A model generated the notes under the pieces. That model made no database searches. It saw only the letters and a list, made by a program, of their open reading frames with translations, and was not told the DNA's origin. The position numbers were made by a program, and so were the translations under genes. A stretch of 64,000 bases of DNA from Poronia punctata (taxonomy: Eukaryota > Ascomycota > Sordariomycetes > Xylariales > Xylariaceae): positions 1-64,000 of the forward strand of contig MU401509.1 of the NCBI GenBank assembly GCA_022579005.1, in the 5' to 3' direction. The first letter of the stretch is position 1; each line of letters starts with the position of its first letter. Shown here piece by piece: positions 1-12,320 of the stretch.

Positions 1-130
1 TAAAAGTATACTAGCTATAATGCTTATTATATTTTACTTTAGCCTAGCTAGTTAATTTTAAGCAATTATAAGTATTAAGTTTATAAATATATTTTCTTAT
101 AAATATATAATTTTATATATATACTTATTA
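1..130. other. A+T-rich edge, probable end of a RIP-degraded repeat
   Basis: This stretch is almost only A and T, rich in TATA and TTAA steps, and resembles the two RIP-degraded transposon interiors further right. It may be the tail of another degraded element that continues outside the window. No coding signal or terminal repeat is visible. Confidence 0.4.
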
Positions 131-310
131 TAATATATAAGTACCTATTGCTATATATAAGTACCTATTGCTATATATAGGTACCTATCGCTATATATAG
201 GTACCCATCGCTATATATAGGTACCCATCGCCATATATAAGTACCCATCGCCATATATAGGTACCTATCACCATATATAGGTACCCATCACCATATATAA
301 GTACCCATCA
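131..310. repeat. Tandem repeat, nine copies of a 20-bp unit
   Basis: Nine consecutive 20-bp units run exactly from 131 to 310. Each has the form YYATATATARGTACCYATYR. Copies differ almost only by C/T and G/A transitions, and C and G content rises from left to right, as expected if RIP or deamination was stronger on the A+T-rich left side. At 351-387 two copies of a near-palindrome built on ACCCATGGGTACCCA follow. Confidence 0.9.
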
Positions 311-443
311 AATATTTCCATAGGTACCCATTACCCATGGCGCTAAAATGGACCCATGGGTACCCAAAAATTACCCATGGGTACCCATTTGCCAACCCTA
401 CATCTCATTACATCATGTTATTCCAAAAATCAGGAAAGTAGGA

Positions 444-3002
444 TCAATGTCCTTGTCCCTCGTCCTTATCGCTTGTCCATCCCCATGCCTTTTTTAGTTG
501 CCGCTGTATCGTTGCCGTCGGTCTTGCATGAGCAGTTTCTGTCTTCATAAGGAAATCGGCTAGGGCTTCCTGATCGCTCCTTTCGTTGAATTGGTCGCCA
601 ACTGAAAGAATGATACCGGTTAGTCTAGACTATAGTCACCTGGGTTGCCACATACATGGGGGTTACTAACACATAGCGATGCCGATACAAGCTGTAAACA
701 TGGCTGGGGGCGTCCATTGGTTGCTGATACCAAGCCCGCATAGGTCTCTCATGAGCGCTTCAATCCGTTCCTTTTTTCTAGTCAGCAAGTATTACGGAGG
801 AATTGGCTGCATAGAGACGTCCAACATGGGTAGGTTGGTGTCACAACGTCCCCGTCGGGTGACTTGCCGTTGTCCGCTGCATGGCTGCCCGGCGGTTGGT
901 GCCTACACGCGGTACCCAAGGGTCAAACTGCAGGAGAAATAGCTGTGCTAGTATATGGTGTTGAATTCCGATGACTATTCGGGCACTTATCATTAGTCTT
1001 AATCGGCGGATCTGATCGACTAGCGAGGTATAAACTTACTGTGACAACTAGACCCGTGCCAGATTTCAGGAAAGGCCGTGTAACCAGCTCGCTGCCGGTG
1101 GAAGAAAGGTCTAAAAGAAGGCGGTTTCGCCCTTGTCCACTTTTCAGCGGCATCACATAGCGACTGCCATCTCTGACTCGTCATGGGGAAATGCCCAAAA
1201 CAGGAATTCACCACGTCGGCGAGAAGGACGACAGCACGATTTGACCAGGTGGAGTCATCGGCTGGAACGACTGATCGGTCCACGAGAGAATTGTTGAGGT
1301 TAAGCTTCACCGGCTTTTGCGTGAGGATGGCAATGTATATCTCCTGTCGAAGGCCTACCCAGAACGATGCTGCCCGCAAGGAATTCGGTGCCAGATACTG
1401 ATCTCCGACATTAACAAAGGCATGAATGCCCAAGAGATGACTATAGTTGTCCTGGCCAGTGAGTGAGCCTGTGATTTTCTTGTTAATAAATGATACACAC
1501 GCGAGGGTGGGCTGGGTCTTCCGTACCGTCCATCTCCTCTAGCATACGTAGAATAATAGTGGCCGCAAAAAGGTTCTCATCTTCGATGACAGAGGCATGG
1601 TCCATCATCGGTATAAGGTATTTGAGACACTCATCGTGATACCTGTTGGACGCCAGCGGGTCGAATCCGGTCGTATGACTAAGATGCCTGGCCGCGATGG
1701 CGAATATGGCATTCCGTAACGTGTCGCAGTTGCTGGCTCTCTCCGGCACAACTAGCTCAAAGTATTTCAGTGGATCACAGCAGTCCAACTATCGGAGATT
1801 AGTGAATGCGGCCTCCAGCAAAGCCCGTAGCATTGTCGTTTTACTTTTACTTACACACACGGCTATATGTTGGATGTAATGGCGAAAGAGCGCAGCCTCG
1901 GTGCGAGACTTTAATGGCATTGCCTCTCTCTCGTCGATGCGGGACGTTGGGACGTTAGCATAAGACGGCGCATGTGAACCCGATATCCGTGCTACCGGCT
2001 GCGCATGTTCAAACTCGTTCAACCCCGGGCCGATAGGACGCTCAGGTTGGACAAGGGGGCTCGTAGAAAGCCCCTGAGCACGGCATGTCGGAATCGGATG
2101 TCGAGGACTACCATTTTGCGTGGGTTGTTGCCAGCTCGTCTCTGCCACCGAGGAACATAACTGAGCAACACTCAGAATTTCGTTAGACAGGTGCACTTCA
2201 TTGTCCCCTAGACTTGAGCCCGGCCTACCAGTCCGTCTAGGATCGAGGCGGGAGTGGGATGTAGTGGGATCCTCAAGGCCACCGTGAACTAAAAGGTACC
2301 GTGTCCGATCCACAAATTGCACTTTGCCGACACTATACTTAGCTATTGCTCTTTCCTTACAAGTTATAACTACGGGCTAAGAAGCGTACATTCTCTAGGA
2401 AGGAGCATCCATCTTTGGTTCTTGTCAAACTTATCTGGCAACGCGGGTAAGCCGTCGAGAAACACGGCCAGTGAGCGACGATGGCTCCGACTTACTAGTT
2501 GATGGCTTGAACTTGAACTCGATCTTACACTCGCGACCGTCACGGGAACAGCGGCTGCATTGCGGGATACTGCGGTCACCTGAAGTGTTTCTCGTTTAAC
2601 AAAACCTGGAAGAGTATTCAAGTGTTTGTTTTTGGGAATAGGGTGCCTACAATTAAGATGGCGCTCACGACAAGTTCCGCTGCCGTTGAGAAAGCAGATT
2701 AGCGACTGGGCACCAAAAAGCTTGATGCCATCCGCGTAATTGAGGTGTTGCACACGATGATGGGCGATGGGAATCAAAGGCTATGCCTGCGTGCCAACGT
2801 TGAAACCTTCTGATTTGATCGTCGATGGAACCAACAGAAATGCGGTTGTAGAACTTAATAGCATCAAAAAGAAAGAAGCGCCATTCTTCATCACCTGATA
2901 TCGTCTCCAGAAAAAAAAGAAGAAAAAAACCATGGGCCGATTTTAGGCCGATAAAACGTACCACGGAAGAGCTAATCGCTCGGGATTATCGGATGGGGGC
3001 AT
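444..3002 (-). CDS. Zn2Cys6 fungal transcription factor (Fungal_trans_2-type regulator)
   Basis: A nuclear regulator assembled from ten exons: 3002-2962, 2679-2651, 2579-2496, 2434-2390, 2321-1855, 1788-1527, 1468-1040, 974-845, 777-671 and 601-444, giving about 583 residues. The spliced N-terminus has a perfect binuclear zinc cluster, C-X2-C-X6-C-X6-C-X2-C-X6-C, at residues 14-41, split by two introns in the DNA. The middle and C-terminus carry the usual landmarks of this family, for example FELVVPER, AIAARHL, LGIHAFVN, DLCGLGISN and QRQLKKAWGW. Most introns have GT..AG ends and a CTAAY-like branch site. Intron 1 (282 bp) and the junction at 845/777 are the least certain. The frame is open throughout, so the gene looks functional although a RIP-degraded element lies close on its 5' side. 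The target genes cannot be read from sequence; the neighbouring sugar permease is a candidate. Confidence 0.85.
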
Positions 3003-3571
3003 TCGCAGCCTCGTCGTCCCGATCGATCGAATCTTCGTTCCAAACGTCTTTCTCTGGCGGTTCCAGCCCGATTTGCAGATGGGCCGGCTTATCGGTAATT
3101 AGGTACTTGGGTCCTAGTTTAGTCGGCGCCGGACAGGCCTTAAAACAGTTGGTACTAATACTAGGTACTACGGCGAGGCGTTGAGATGTGCTCTGTTATA
3201 AAGCCGGACTAGGTACTTAGTTTGTCGGTCTCGATGTAACCGCTAGTCTAGAGCTGTCCTCGATGTTACGCAACCGAAAATGGGCAAATGCGGCGAACAT
3301 GAAGCGAACTAGCATTCCCTTGTGACCGGCGTAATATGATATAATCTTATGTCGTGTCTGACCACCTCAACCATATGAGGAGAGCTTAGAGCCAATCGTC
3401 TCGTTGTAATGGGAGAGCACGTACAAAGTCAGTAAAATAATAAACCGTGTCGATATATTCCCCCGCAGGTTTCCAATCGATAGTTGCCAAATAGGTAGAC
3501 CGGGTCAGGTTGCTGTGTACATCATAGTGCTTGGTAGTAACCTGCTTTAGCATGCATGGTCATCCTACATG
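3003..3571. promoter_or_regulatory. Upstream region of the Zn2Cys6 gene
   Basis: About 570 bp of normal-composition DNA lies between the regulator start and the Copia insertion. It presumably holds the proximal promoter of the minus-strand gene. I see no further gene. Any upstream element farther away was displaced by the 8.7-kb insertion. Confidence 0.4.
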
Positions 3572-3576
3572 ATACC

Positions 3577-3804
3577 TGTCGCGGAGAGGTACCCACTTAA
3601 TAAGATACCCTTGCAGTCAAGGTCACGTGCCTTAGTCAGCACAGCTCTATAAGAGCGTATGCTATAAAGCAGGATCTCTAATCCTATTATAGTTACATAG
3701 ATTTTTTCTTTTTAATATATAGTTTATTACAATATAACTAATATAGCTTGTACTAAGTTAAGCGCACTAATTCACCTTTTACTAAAGCTTTTATATTTAT
3801 AAGA
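3577..3804 (+). repeat. 5' LTR of the Copia element
   Basis: A 228-bp LTR beginning with TG directly after ATACC. Compared with the 3' LTR, the outer (left) half keeps C and G while the inner half has mutated to T and A. Confidence 0.93.
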
Positions 3805-6800
3805 GTTATAAGCCTAGTTTATAAAAATTGGTGCTTTATTTATTATAGTATAATTAGTTAAAGGTTTTTATACCTTTAAATTATAATATTTTATAACTTT
3901 TTATTAAATTATTTTTAAAAAAAAGCTTGTATAGCTTTACTTTTTATTTTTACTATATTAACTAGCGTTAAAATTATTTTAAAAAACACTTACTTACGCT
4001 TTTTAATTAAGTAGGTAGCATAGTTCTAAACTTTAACGCTTTATGCTTAAGCTTAAAAAGTTTAAAAGTACGTTAATTTAAACAAAGAAACTTTAACTAA
4101 GCTTTTTAAAAACAATATTATAATTTTAATATTAAAAGCTGCTTGTTAAAAGCTTGTTACTAAAAAAAAAAAACTAAATTTAAGCGTTTTAAATCTAGTT
4201 ATTATTTAAAAAAAAATCTAAAAATAATATATTAAAAATATAAAGTTAGCAAGCTTTTAGCAAGCTATAAATTTAAAAATTACAAACAAATATATAGCTA
4301 TTTAAACTTAAATTAACTAATTTATTAATACTTTAGTGCTTACTACAATAAAAAGAAAGCTGTTAGTTAAAAACCCTAAAAAAGCTAAAAATATTTAAGT
4401 GCTTGTTAAAGCTATTAAAACATTCTTTGCTCCTTTAAATTTTGCTATTAAATCTAGTACATAAATAAAATATTAAAAAACGCTTTAAAAAGCTATTTAT
4501 AAAAGTGTTAAACTTAAAAAGTAATATAAAAAATAGCATACTAACTAAATCGCAGCCTAATACCTTAAACTACTTAAAGCAAAAAGAGTGCTAGCAACTA
4601 AAAACTTTTTTAAAGCAGTAAAAGCTTGCATAGCCCTTAATTAAGCTTGTTAGCAGCTTATAAACATTATAAAAAATAAATAACTAAACAACAACATAAT
4701 TATACTAAAAAAGGTTAGCAAGATTTTTAGCGCCTTAGTATACAAAAAAGCTCTATGCAGCAAAGTTAAAGCTAATAAACTTTACGTAACCTTAGGTAAC
4801 AAAAAAAGATTTTTTAAAAAAGCTTAAAAGTCTACTAAAAAAGCAAAAAAAAAAAAAAGTTAATGCTTTTACCTTTTTAACTTAAAAGCTTATCACTTTT
4901 AGCTTTTATATAAATACAGTCGATTATAGTATATAATTACTAAGAGCTTTACTTACTAAAAACTTAAGCTTAACCTTAACAAGTTAAAAAAGATTAAAAA
5001 GCGCTATAAGCTTACAAAATAGTTAAAACTTTATAAAAAAATTAAAAAAAAGGGATTTAAAGTAAATAAAAGTTACTTTTTTAGCAAAAAGTTAAAAAAA
5101 TTATTAAGCAAGTAGCTAGATTTAAATCTTGCTTGCCTAGTAATTAACTATAGCCTACTTAAAAAAAATATAAAAAGCTTTAAAGCTTTTACTACTTTTA
5201 AAAACAATTTTTACCTTTTATTTAAAAGCACAGTTTTAAACAATTATAAAGCTTTATACCTTATTAATAACAAAAATCTACTTAAAAAAAACTTTATTGT
5301 TAAGGCCGAGCTAAAAGACTCTGTTGCTGCAAGTACTTTTAACTTTTTAATCTCATACTATAGCAAACAGGTTATCTATTAGATCTTTAACAGCAAAAAA
5401 AGGAAAAATACCCTTTTTTTAGTGCTTAAAAACGTAATAGTAATAAAAGGATTTTATATAAACATAGTATTAAAAGCAAGGCTTAAAAAAAAGAGCATAT
5501 AGTATTGCAAACTAAACTATACCCTTTAATATAAAAGCTTAAACGCTAGCGTCATCTTAAAGCAGTTAACTAGACAACATAACTTAGTATTCCTTAAATA
5601 TAAGCCTATTTCCTATTACTTTTTAAAAAGCATAGTAACCGCCCTAGTAATTTAAAAGCTTAAAATTATAAGCAGTACAGCAAGATTAATTGCAACTATA
5701 TACTTAAAGCGCCTTTAAAAGCCTTTAGTTAACTTACAAAGACTTTTAAAAGCATTTAAAAATATATAGTACAAAAAAGCTAGGCACTTAAAACCTAAGC
5801 TCTTTAAAGCTCTTGTTTAAAATGCAAAAAGTATTAAAATCAATAAAATTAAAAAGATTAATTATAAGGATTGTACTTAAACGCACGCTTTAAAGGTTAT
5901 ATTTAAAAAACCTTTAAAATAGCAAGCTGTACGCCTATTTTAAAAAATACACTAAAATCTATTTAACTATTTAAGTAAATATAATAAATCTTTATAAACT
6001 TTACTACTTAAAAATAAATATAGCAAAATAATATACGTTAATACCTTTATTACTAAAACCTAATTACAAGTAGCTTAAAACCTAATAAGCTTTAAAAAAT
6101 AAGTAAAACAGCAATACAAGCTCTTAATATATTAAATGCGCAGTAATAACAAAAAAGCAGTAATTTTAGGCCGCAGCTTAACTAACTTTTAAAAGTAAGC
6201 AAACTAAAAAAGTATAAAGCTAAAGCTCTTACCAAGTTACGTTAAAAAGTTTATAAAAAGTAAAAAGCGTGCTAAACAAAAAATTATTAACTAAGCCTTA
6301 AAAATGCTTAAAAAAGCTAAACTTTTAAAAAAACTATAGCTAAAAGTAGTTTATATAGCTAAATAGCTATATAACTAAAGCCCTTTAAAAGCAAATAATA
6401 TATATTTACTAATAAAAGTTCTTTACTCCTAGTTTTAACAATATTTTTATTAATATTTACTAAAGCTTATTATAAGCAAGCTAGTAAATTTAAAGCTAAA
6501 CTAGTTAAATATAAAAGCATATAAATACAAAGCTTACCTAGTATAATAAAACAAACTTATAAGTTGCTAAAAGCAAAACTATAAAGTAAAGTAGCAAGTA
6601 TACATTAAATATCTAGTTAAATATAAAGCATTAAATCTATATAAGATTTAAGTTTTAAAGCTTTAAAAAGTTATTATAACAAAAAATGTAAAATTTAATA
6701 AAAAGCTTTTTTATATAAAAAAAAACTAACTAAAACTAATAAAAAAAGTAAAAGCAATAGTTATTAAAATTATAGTGCTAAAACTACTGCCTTAAACAAA

Positions 6801-9105
6801 AATAAAAAATATATAAGAGCTTAACTTACTAAAAAAAACAAACAAAACTATTATTAACACTTTTAAAAAAATTAAAGGTACACCTATACTAAAAGACCTT
6901 TTAACTAAAAGCTAACTAAAAGAGTACAAGTTAAAAGTAAGTATGTTTTAAAAGCTTAAAAAAAATAGCAATAATGCTTTTAAAAGTTAAACGCATAAAC
7001 TTATAACTTTTTAACAAATTTTTAAACTAAAATAGCAACTAAACAAGATAAAAAAAGTATTTACTAACTTATTTATAATTTTAAAAAGCAGCAAGGCAGC
7101 TAGAACAAGCAAAGAAAATCTTAGTTAACTTTATAAAGTATACTTAACAAATAAAAAAATAAAAAAACCTCTAAAAGACCTTAATATATAAATAAGGCAA
7201 CTAATAATAAGTAAAGCAATAAGAGCTTAACAAGCTTAAAAAGCTTTACTGCCTACTAAAAAAAGCTAGAAGATTAAAAGGATACTTAATAATAAACAAG
7301 ATTTTAAAGTATTTACTTTTACTTAAACTTTTTATTAAAAGCGTAAAATATATGCTTTTAAAAAAAAAGCTTACTAGCAAAACTTTTTAAAAATATTTTT
7401 GCTTAATTAGCAAAAAGTTATATATTAAAAAAACTAAAAGCATAAAATATTATACTTTATAGTAGCAGCTGCAATGTACTAAAAATATGCTAAGCGCATA
7501 AACGCAGCTTTAAAACAGCTTAAAATATATTAAAATAAGCTTTTTAAGCTACTACTAAAGCATTAACATAAACTAGCTAAACACCTTTTAAAAAATAAGT
7601 TTAAAAAAAATGCTATTAAAAAAATTAAAAACATGCAAAGAATAAAAACTTTTAAAAAAATAGCAAAAGCTAAAGTAAAATATAAGCTACTTTTTTTAAA
7701 GTAGGTGTTTATATATAAGTTTAATAATAAAAGGTATTTAAAAGTGTATAAATTTTACTTAGTTATTAAAAAAGATTTATAAGACAATATAACGCTTTAA
7801 AGCACTTACGTTGCTATTTTAGCAGCTTATACGTTTTAAGTTATAATAGCTTTAGTAGCTTATTTTAATATAAAAGCTAAGCAATTTAATATAGTTAGCG
7901 CTTTTTTTAACATAAGTAAAAAAAAATAAGAGCTTATAACTTATAAATTACTAAATAGCTTTAAAAATAGCAACATAGTAGCTAAAATTGCTTAAGCTTT
8001 TTATAAGCTTCGAGACTTACTACTTTTATAGTATAAAAAGTTTGCATATACTTTAAAAAAGATTAAAATAATCTTATCCTTTAAAAAACTATACCTTTTT
8101 TATACTAAAAATTATAGCGTATACTTTATTTTCTATATAAATAACTTTATTGTTTTATACTATAAAAAATAAAAAACATAAGCTTAAAAGATTATTAACT
8201 AGCTTAAAAAAGCTTATAAACTTAAAAATTAAAAAAATATAAATTAGTTTTTAAAGATTAAAGTAATAAAAAATTAAAAAAAACATCTGCTAGCTTTAAA
8301 TTATAAGCAATATATTAAAAAAGTAGCTAAAAAGTATAATCTAGCTAATAACAGCTAAATACTTATAACTTTAATGCTTTTTAAAAAGCTTAAAAAGTTT
8401 ATAAGAAAAGCTTTAAAAAAATATATTAAAACTTTTTAAAAGCTTATAAAGTTTATACTTTATATTGCTATTATAATTAAATTAAATATAGTATATGCTA
8501 TATTTTAGCTTTTAAAGTACCTTACTAATTTAAGCTTTAAACATATAGCTATAGCAAAACAAGTTATTTAATACCTATACTATACTAAAAAACTTAAAAT
8601 AGTATATAAAATTAGCAACATAAGAGCTTAAGCTTTCCTAATTGTAAAAGACGCTTTTTTTACTAATAATAAAAAAACTTGGAAATCTTTTTATAAATAT
8701 ATTATAAGCTTGTTTAAAGGTGCAATAGCTTAAAAAGCTACTTAATAAAGTATAGTGTTAACTTTTATAATAAAAGTAAAAATAAACGTGCTTAGCCTTA
8801 CTGCTAAGAAAATAATAGCGCTTAAAAGGCTTTTAAACAGCATAAGGCTTAATTTAAAAAAAAAATAAACAATTTACTGCAATAATTAGCAAGCAATAAA
8901 ACTTGTAGTTAAAAAGCATAACTAAATAAACACTAAGCTTTGCTATATAAATATACAAAACATATAGCTAAAACAAAAGTAGCAAAAAAGGTTATTTTAA
9001 GTTTGTTATTTATTTACTAATTAAATGCTAGCAAATAAGTTAATAAAAAACCTACTAAAAGCTAAATTTAAGCACTTTAAAGCTTTTATAAATTTTTAAA
9101 ACACT
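3805..9105 (+). pseudogene. Degenerate Copia gag-pol
   Basis: The interior from the 5' LTR to the end of RNase H is the decayed gag-pol. Integrase, reverse transcriptase and RNase H fragments are in order on the plus strand, interrupted by many TAA and TAG codons that mostly correspond to C-to-T or G-to-A changes of CAA, CAG or TGG. The gag part (about 3.8-5.3 kb) is inferred from position only. A primer-binding site just after the LTR could not be matched to a tRNA because of RIP. Confidence 0.8.
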
Positions 9106-12087
9106 AACTACTTAAAATAGTTAAAAGAAAAAAAGCTTAAGTTAACAAATACTTAAAGCTATTAAGCTATAGCAACTATGCTACTAAAAAAAACTTTATT
9201 TACTTACTGCTTTTACTACTAACTAAGTAGGAACACGAGCTTAAACTTACTATTTAAAAAACGCAAACTAAAAAACAACGCAAAAAAGCTTTAAGTATTT
9301 TTCTTTTTAAATAAACTGCAAAAAAAAATAAATAAAAAAGCAAGCAAGCTTAAAAAAAATAGTTTAACTTTATAAAATAATAATAAGAGCTATAGCTAAA
9401 GCAAAAAGTAAAATAGGCATAAAAGCAATAATAGTAAAAGTTAAAGCTAAAGTAATAACTTAAAAAGCTAGAATAAGTAAAGCTTAAGCTTTTTAAGTAC
9501 TAGCAACTAAACTTACAACTAAATTGCCTAGACTTAAAAAGTTAAGCACTTTTTTATAAAAAGTTTAAGTAATATAAAAAAAAGGTAATCTTTTATTATA
9601 ATAAATATAATTATTAATAATAATTATATTTAAAGCATAAGCTATAACAAATTTAGCTTTTAAAAGGTATATAGCAACCTTTAAAGTAAAGCAAAGCTTT
9701 TTAATAAGCTATAAAATAACGCTGTTAGCTTTATAAAATTATTAAAAGTATAAAAAAAAAAGCTTTACTTTTAAATCTTTTTGCTTTTTAACTATATTTA
9801 TATATTATATAGCAAAAAAAATAATATAAAGCTTTTTATTAAATATAGTTAGCAAGCTTAAAAAATATAGGTTAAAAGCTTTAAGGTAACTTATAAAAAA
9901 AAATAAAAATGCTTTTTAATACACTTAAAGCACTAAGTTTAACTTTTTTAAATATTTTAATACTAAAAATGTTTATTTAAACTAATTATAAAAGTATAAC
10001 TATAAGCTTAGCAAAAAATACTGCGTAAATTAGTTTTAGTACGTTTTTTATTATTAAGCAAACTAAAGAAGCTATTAGTTATTTTACTTTAAATTTTATT
10101 ATAAAGCAGACCTTAAGATACAAAATTAAGTTTAGCTTTAAAAATACTAAACTTAAGCATTTTTGCTAGCTTTAAGCTAGTAGCAAAAGTTGTTAATATA
10201 AGCAAATAAGCATTAGCAGCTTTTTTAAAAGCATAATAAAAGCTGTTAATAAAGGTAATAAAAGTACTACTTTTATTACTAAAGCTTATAAAAAAAGCAC
10301 TAGCTTTATAACTACTAGATTTTTTACTTTTTTAAAAGCCTAGGCTTTTTTTACTATAAAATAAACTGCTTAAAGTTAAAGTATTAAAAGCATTAGTTTT
10401 ACTAAAAAAAGCTTTAAAATTAAAAATAGTATAATTAGTGCGCGCTAAGATATTGTTTTTATTAAAAATAAGCAACTTTAAAAGCAAGAATTTAAGTAAT
10501 GTAAAGGTAGCAAGACTACTAAGAAAAGCTTAAGCAGTAATATTAAGTAGCAAAATGTATTTAAAAAAAGCTTTAGTAAAAGTAAAAAAAGTAAATATAA
10601 AAACTTACTTTATTTTAACAAGCTTTTTAAGCTTACTAGCATTAATAGTATTAGCTAAAAAAAAACCTTTTTTGTACTAAAAGGTATACTTTTAAAAAAA
10701 AAGCGCTTATAAAAAACTAAAAACAAAAAGACTAAAGCTTTTTTCTTAGCATTTTTAGCTAAAAAAAAAACTAAAGCTTTTTTTTTAGCATTTTTAGCTT
10801 TTTTAGCTTTAGCTTTTTTAGCTAACTTTGCTATTTTTGCTTTTATGTTAGCTATAGCAACTGCTTTAGCTTTTTTTACTGCTTTATTTACTTCTTACTT
10901 AGCTTTAAGTTAAGCTTGTTTATTTAAAGCCTCTTTTTAAGCTTTATTAGCTTTTTTTTTTACATTTTTAACCTTTTTAGCCTTTTTTTAAGCATTTAAA
11001 AAAGCATCTAATTTAGCTAGATAAGCATTATAAAATTTATTTAAAGCTATTAAGTAAGCTTTAAATATAAATACTTAAGCTATAACTAAATTCTTTTTAG
11101 TTAAAAAATTTATTTTTTTTTTTACAGCTGCAAAAGTAGTAAAATTATTATATAAGTTAATAAATAAGACCTTAGCAAAAAACAGCACAAAATTGTTACT
11201 ATATTAGCTATTAAAGTTAAAAAAAGCTTAAATAAAAACAAAATTGTTTTTATATACTAAGTAAGCTTATAAAAGCTTTAAAAATAAAAAGACAATATAT
11301 ATACTATTGCTTTATAGTTATAGTAAGATTATTTATATTAAAATTCTTAAAAAGTTGTTTAATACAAGCTTGTTAACGTTTTTTAATAAAAAAATAAAGC
11401 AGCTTATTAAATATTAGGTTAAATAATAAGAAAATATTTAAAAGGCTTAAGTTTATTTTAAACTAAATAGCTTTAACATTGCTTTTAAACTATACTAAGG
11501 CAATTAGTATAAGTTTAAAATATATAAAAGCATATTTAATATGCTAAAAATCTACGTGCAGCTAAAAAGATATAGTAATAAAATTAAAAAATAAATAGTT
11601 AGCTAACTATATTAAAGTGCAAAAAGCGCTAGAAAAAAACTTAGAAAATATACTAAAGGTTTAAAAAAGCTTTTTTTTTATTATTTTAATAGCTATACTA
11701 ATACTATTAGCTATAAAGAAATTAATAAAGGCAGCAAAGAGCTAAAATAACCTTACTTAAAGTAGTTAAAGTAGTATTAAAAGCCTAGAAAAAAAAGAAA
11801 GTAAAAGGTATAATTATAGCTATACTAAAAAATAAAAATATAAAATATATAAAGAATTTAATTAAAAAACCTAAAAGTTAGTATTTAATAAAACAAAAGC
11901 CAACAATAGTCGCAAGTACTTTTAAGTACAAGTATTTAAAGTACTAAAACTCTTATGCACTATATAAAAAGTACTTTAAATAAAAACTTAATATAAAAAG
12001 TTTAAGTGCAAACCTTATAGCTACTACTTATATTTTATTTATATAAAACAACCTTACTACTTTAGCTAGTAAAAAAGCTAAAAGGTA
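9106..12087. other. Unexplained 3-kb region between Copia pol and 3' LTR
   Basis: Copia elements usually reach the polypurine tract and 3' LTR soon after RNase H, but here about 3 kb remain. Plus-strand translations give stretches that look protein-like apart from stops: a Ser/Lys-rich part near 9370-9480, another near 10180-10650, and a charged part near 11530-11750 (for example IFNMLKIYVQLKRYS). At about 10740-10990 the minus strand instead reads as a Lys/Ala-rich repeat resembling a coiled coil whose Glu codons became Lys. It may be an additional element ORF or a nested decayed insertion; I could not decide. Confidence 0.5.
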
Positions 12088-12315
12088 TATTGCAAAGAGG
12101 TACCTACTTAATAAAATACCCTTGCAGTTAAGGTTACGTGCTTTAGTTAGCACAGCTCTATAAAAGCATATGCTATAAAGCAAGATCTCTAATCCTATTA
12201 TAATTACATAGATTTTTCCTTTTTAATACATAGTTTATTGCAATACAACTAATACAGCTCATACTAAGTCAAGCGCACTAATTTACCTTTCACTAAAGCT
12301 CTTATATCCGCAAGA
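12088..12315 (+). repeat. 3' LTR of the Copia element
   Basis: A 228-bp LTR, the same length as the 5' copy, directly followed by ATACC. Its outer (right) half keeps C residues that are T in the 5' copy, while its inner half is the more mutated one. Nearly all differences between the LTRs are transitions. Confidence 0.93.
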
Positions 12316-12320
12316 ATACC

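Larger units (their letters stand above)
3577..12315 (+). mobile_element. Ty1/Copia LTR retrotransposon, RIP-degraded
   Basis: Two 228-bp direct repeats (3577-3804 and 12088-12315) bound an 8739-bp element and are flanked by the 5-bp duplication ATACC (3572-3576 and 12316-12320). The ends TGTCGCGG and CCGCAAGA are imperfect inverted repeats. The interior is A+T-rich and stop-ridden. Pol blocks are recognisable on the plus strand in Copia order: integrase around 5850-6060 (KIHxNLFNY), reverse transcriptase with FYINNFIVLY at 8131-8160 (NN in place of the catalytic DD, as RIP would produce), and RNase H from 8490 to 9060, including a NQMLANKL-like block. Integrase ahead of reverse transcriptase identifies Copia rather than Gypsy. 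The element cannot encode an active polyprotein. Confidence 0.92.

Noticed and set aside
131..310. CRISPR-like array
   Set aside because: Units are head-to-tail without spacers, in a eukaryotic genome.
1020..2777. Zn2Cys6 gene as a pseudogene with frameshifts
   Set aside because: The apparent frame breaks all coincide with introns of 58-71 bp with good splice sites; after splicing the frame is open.
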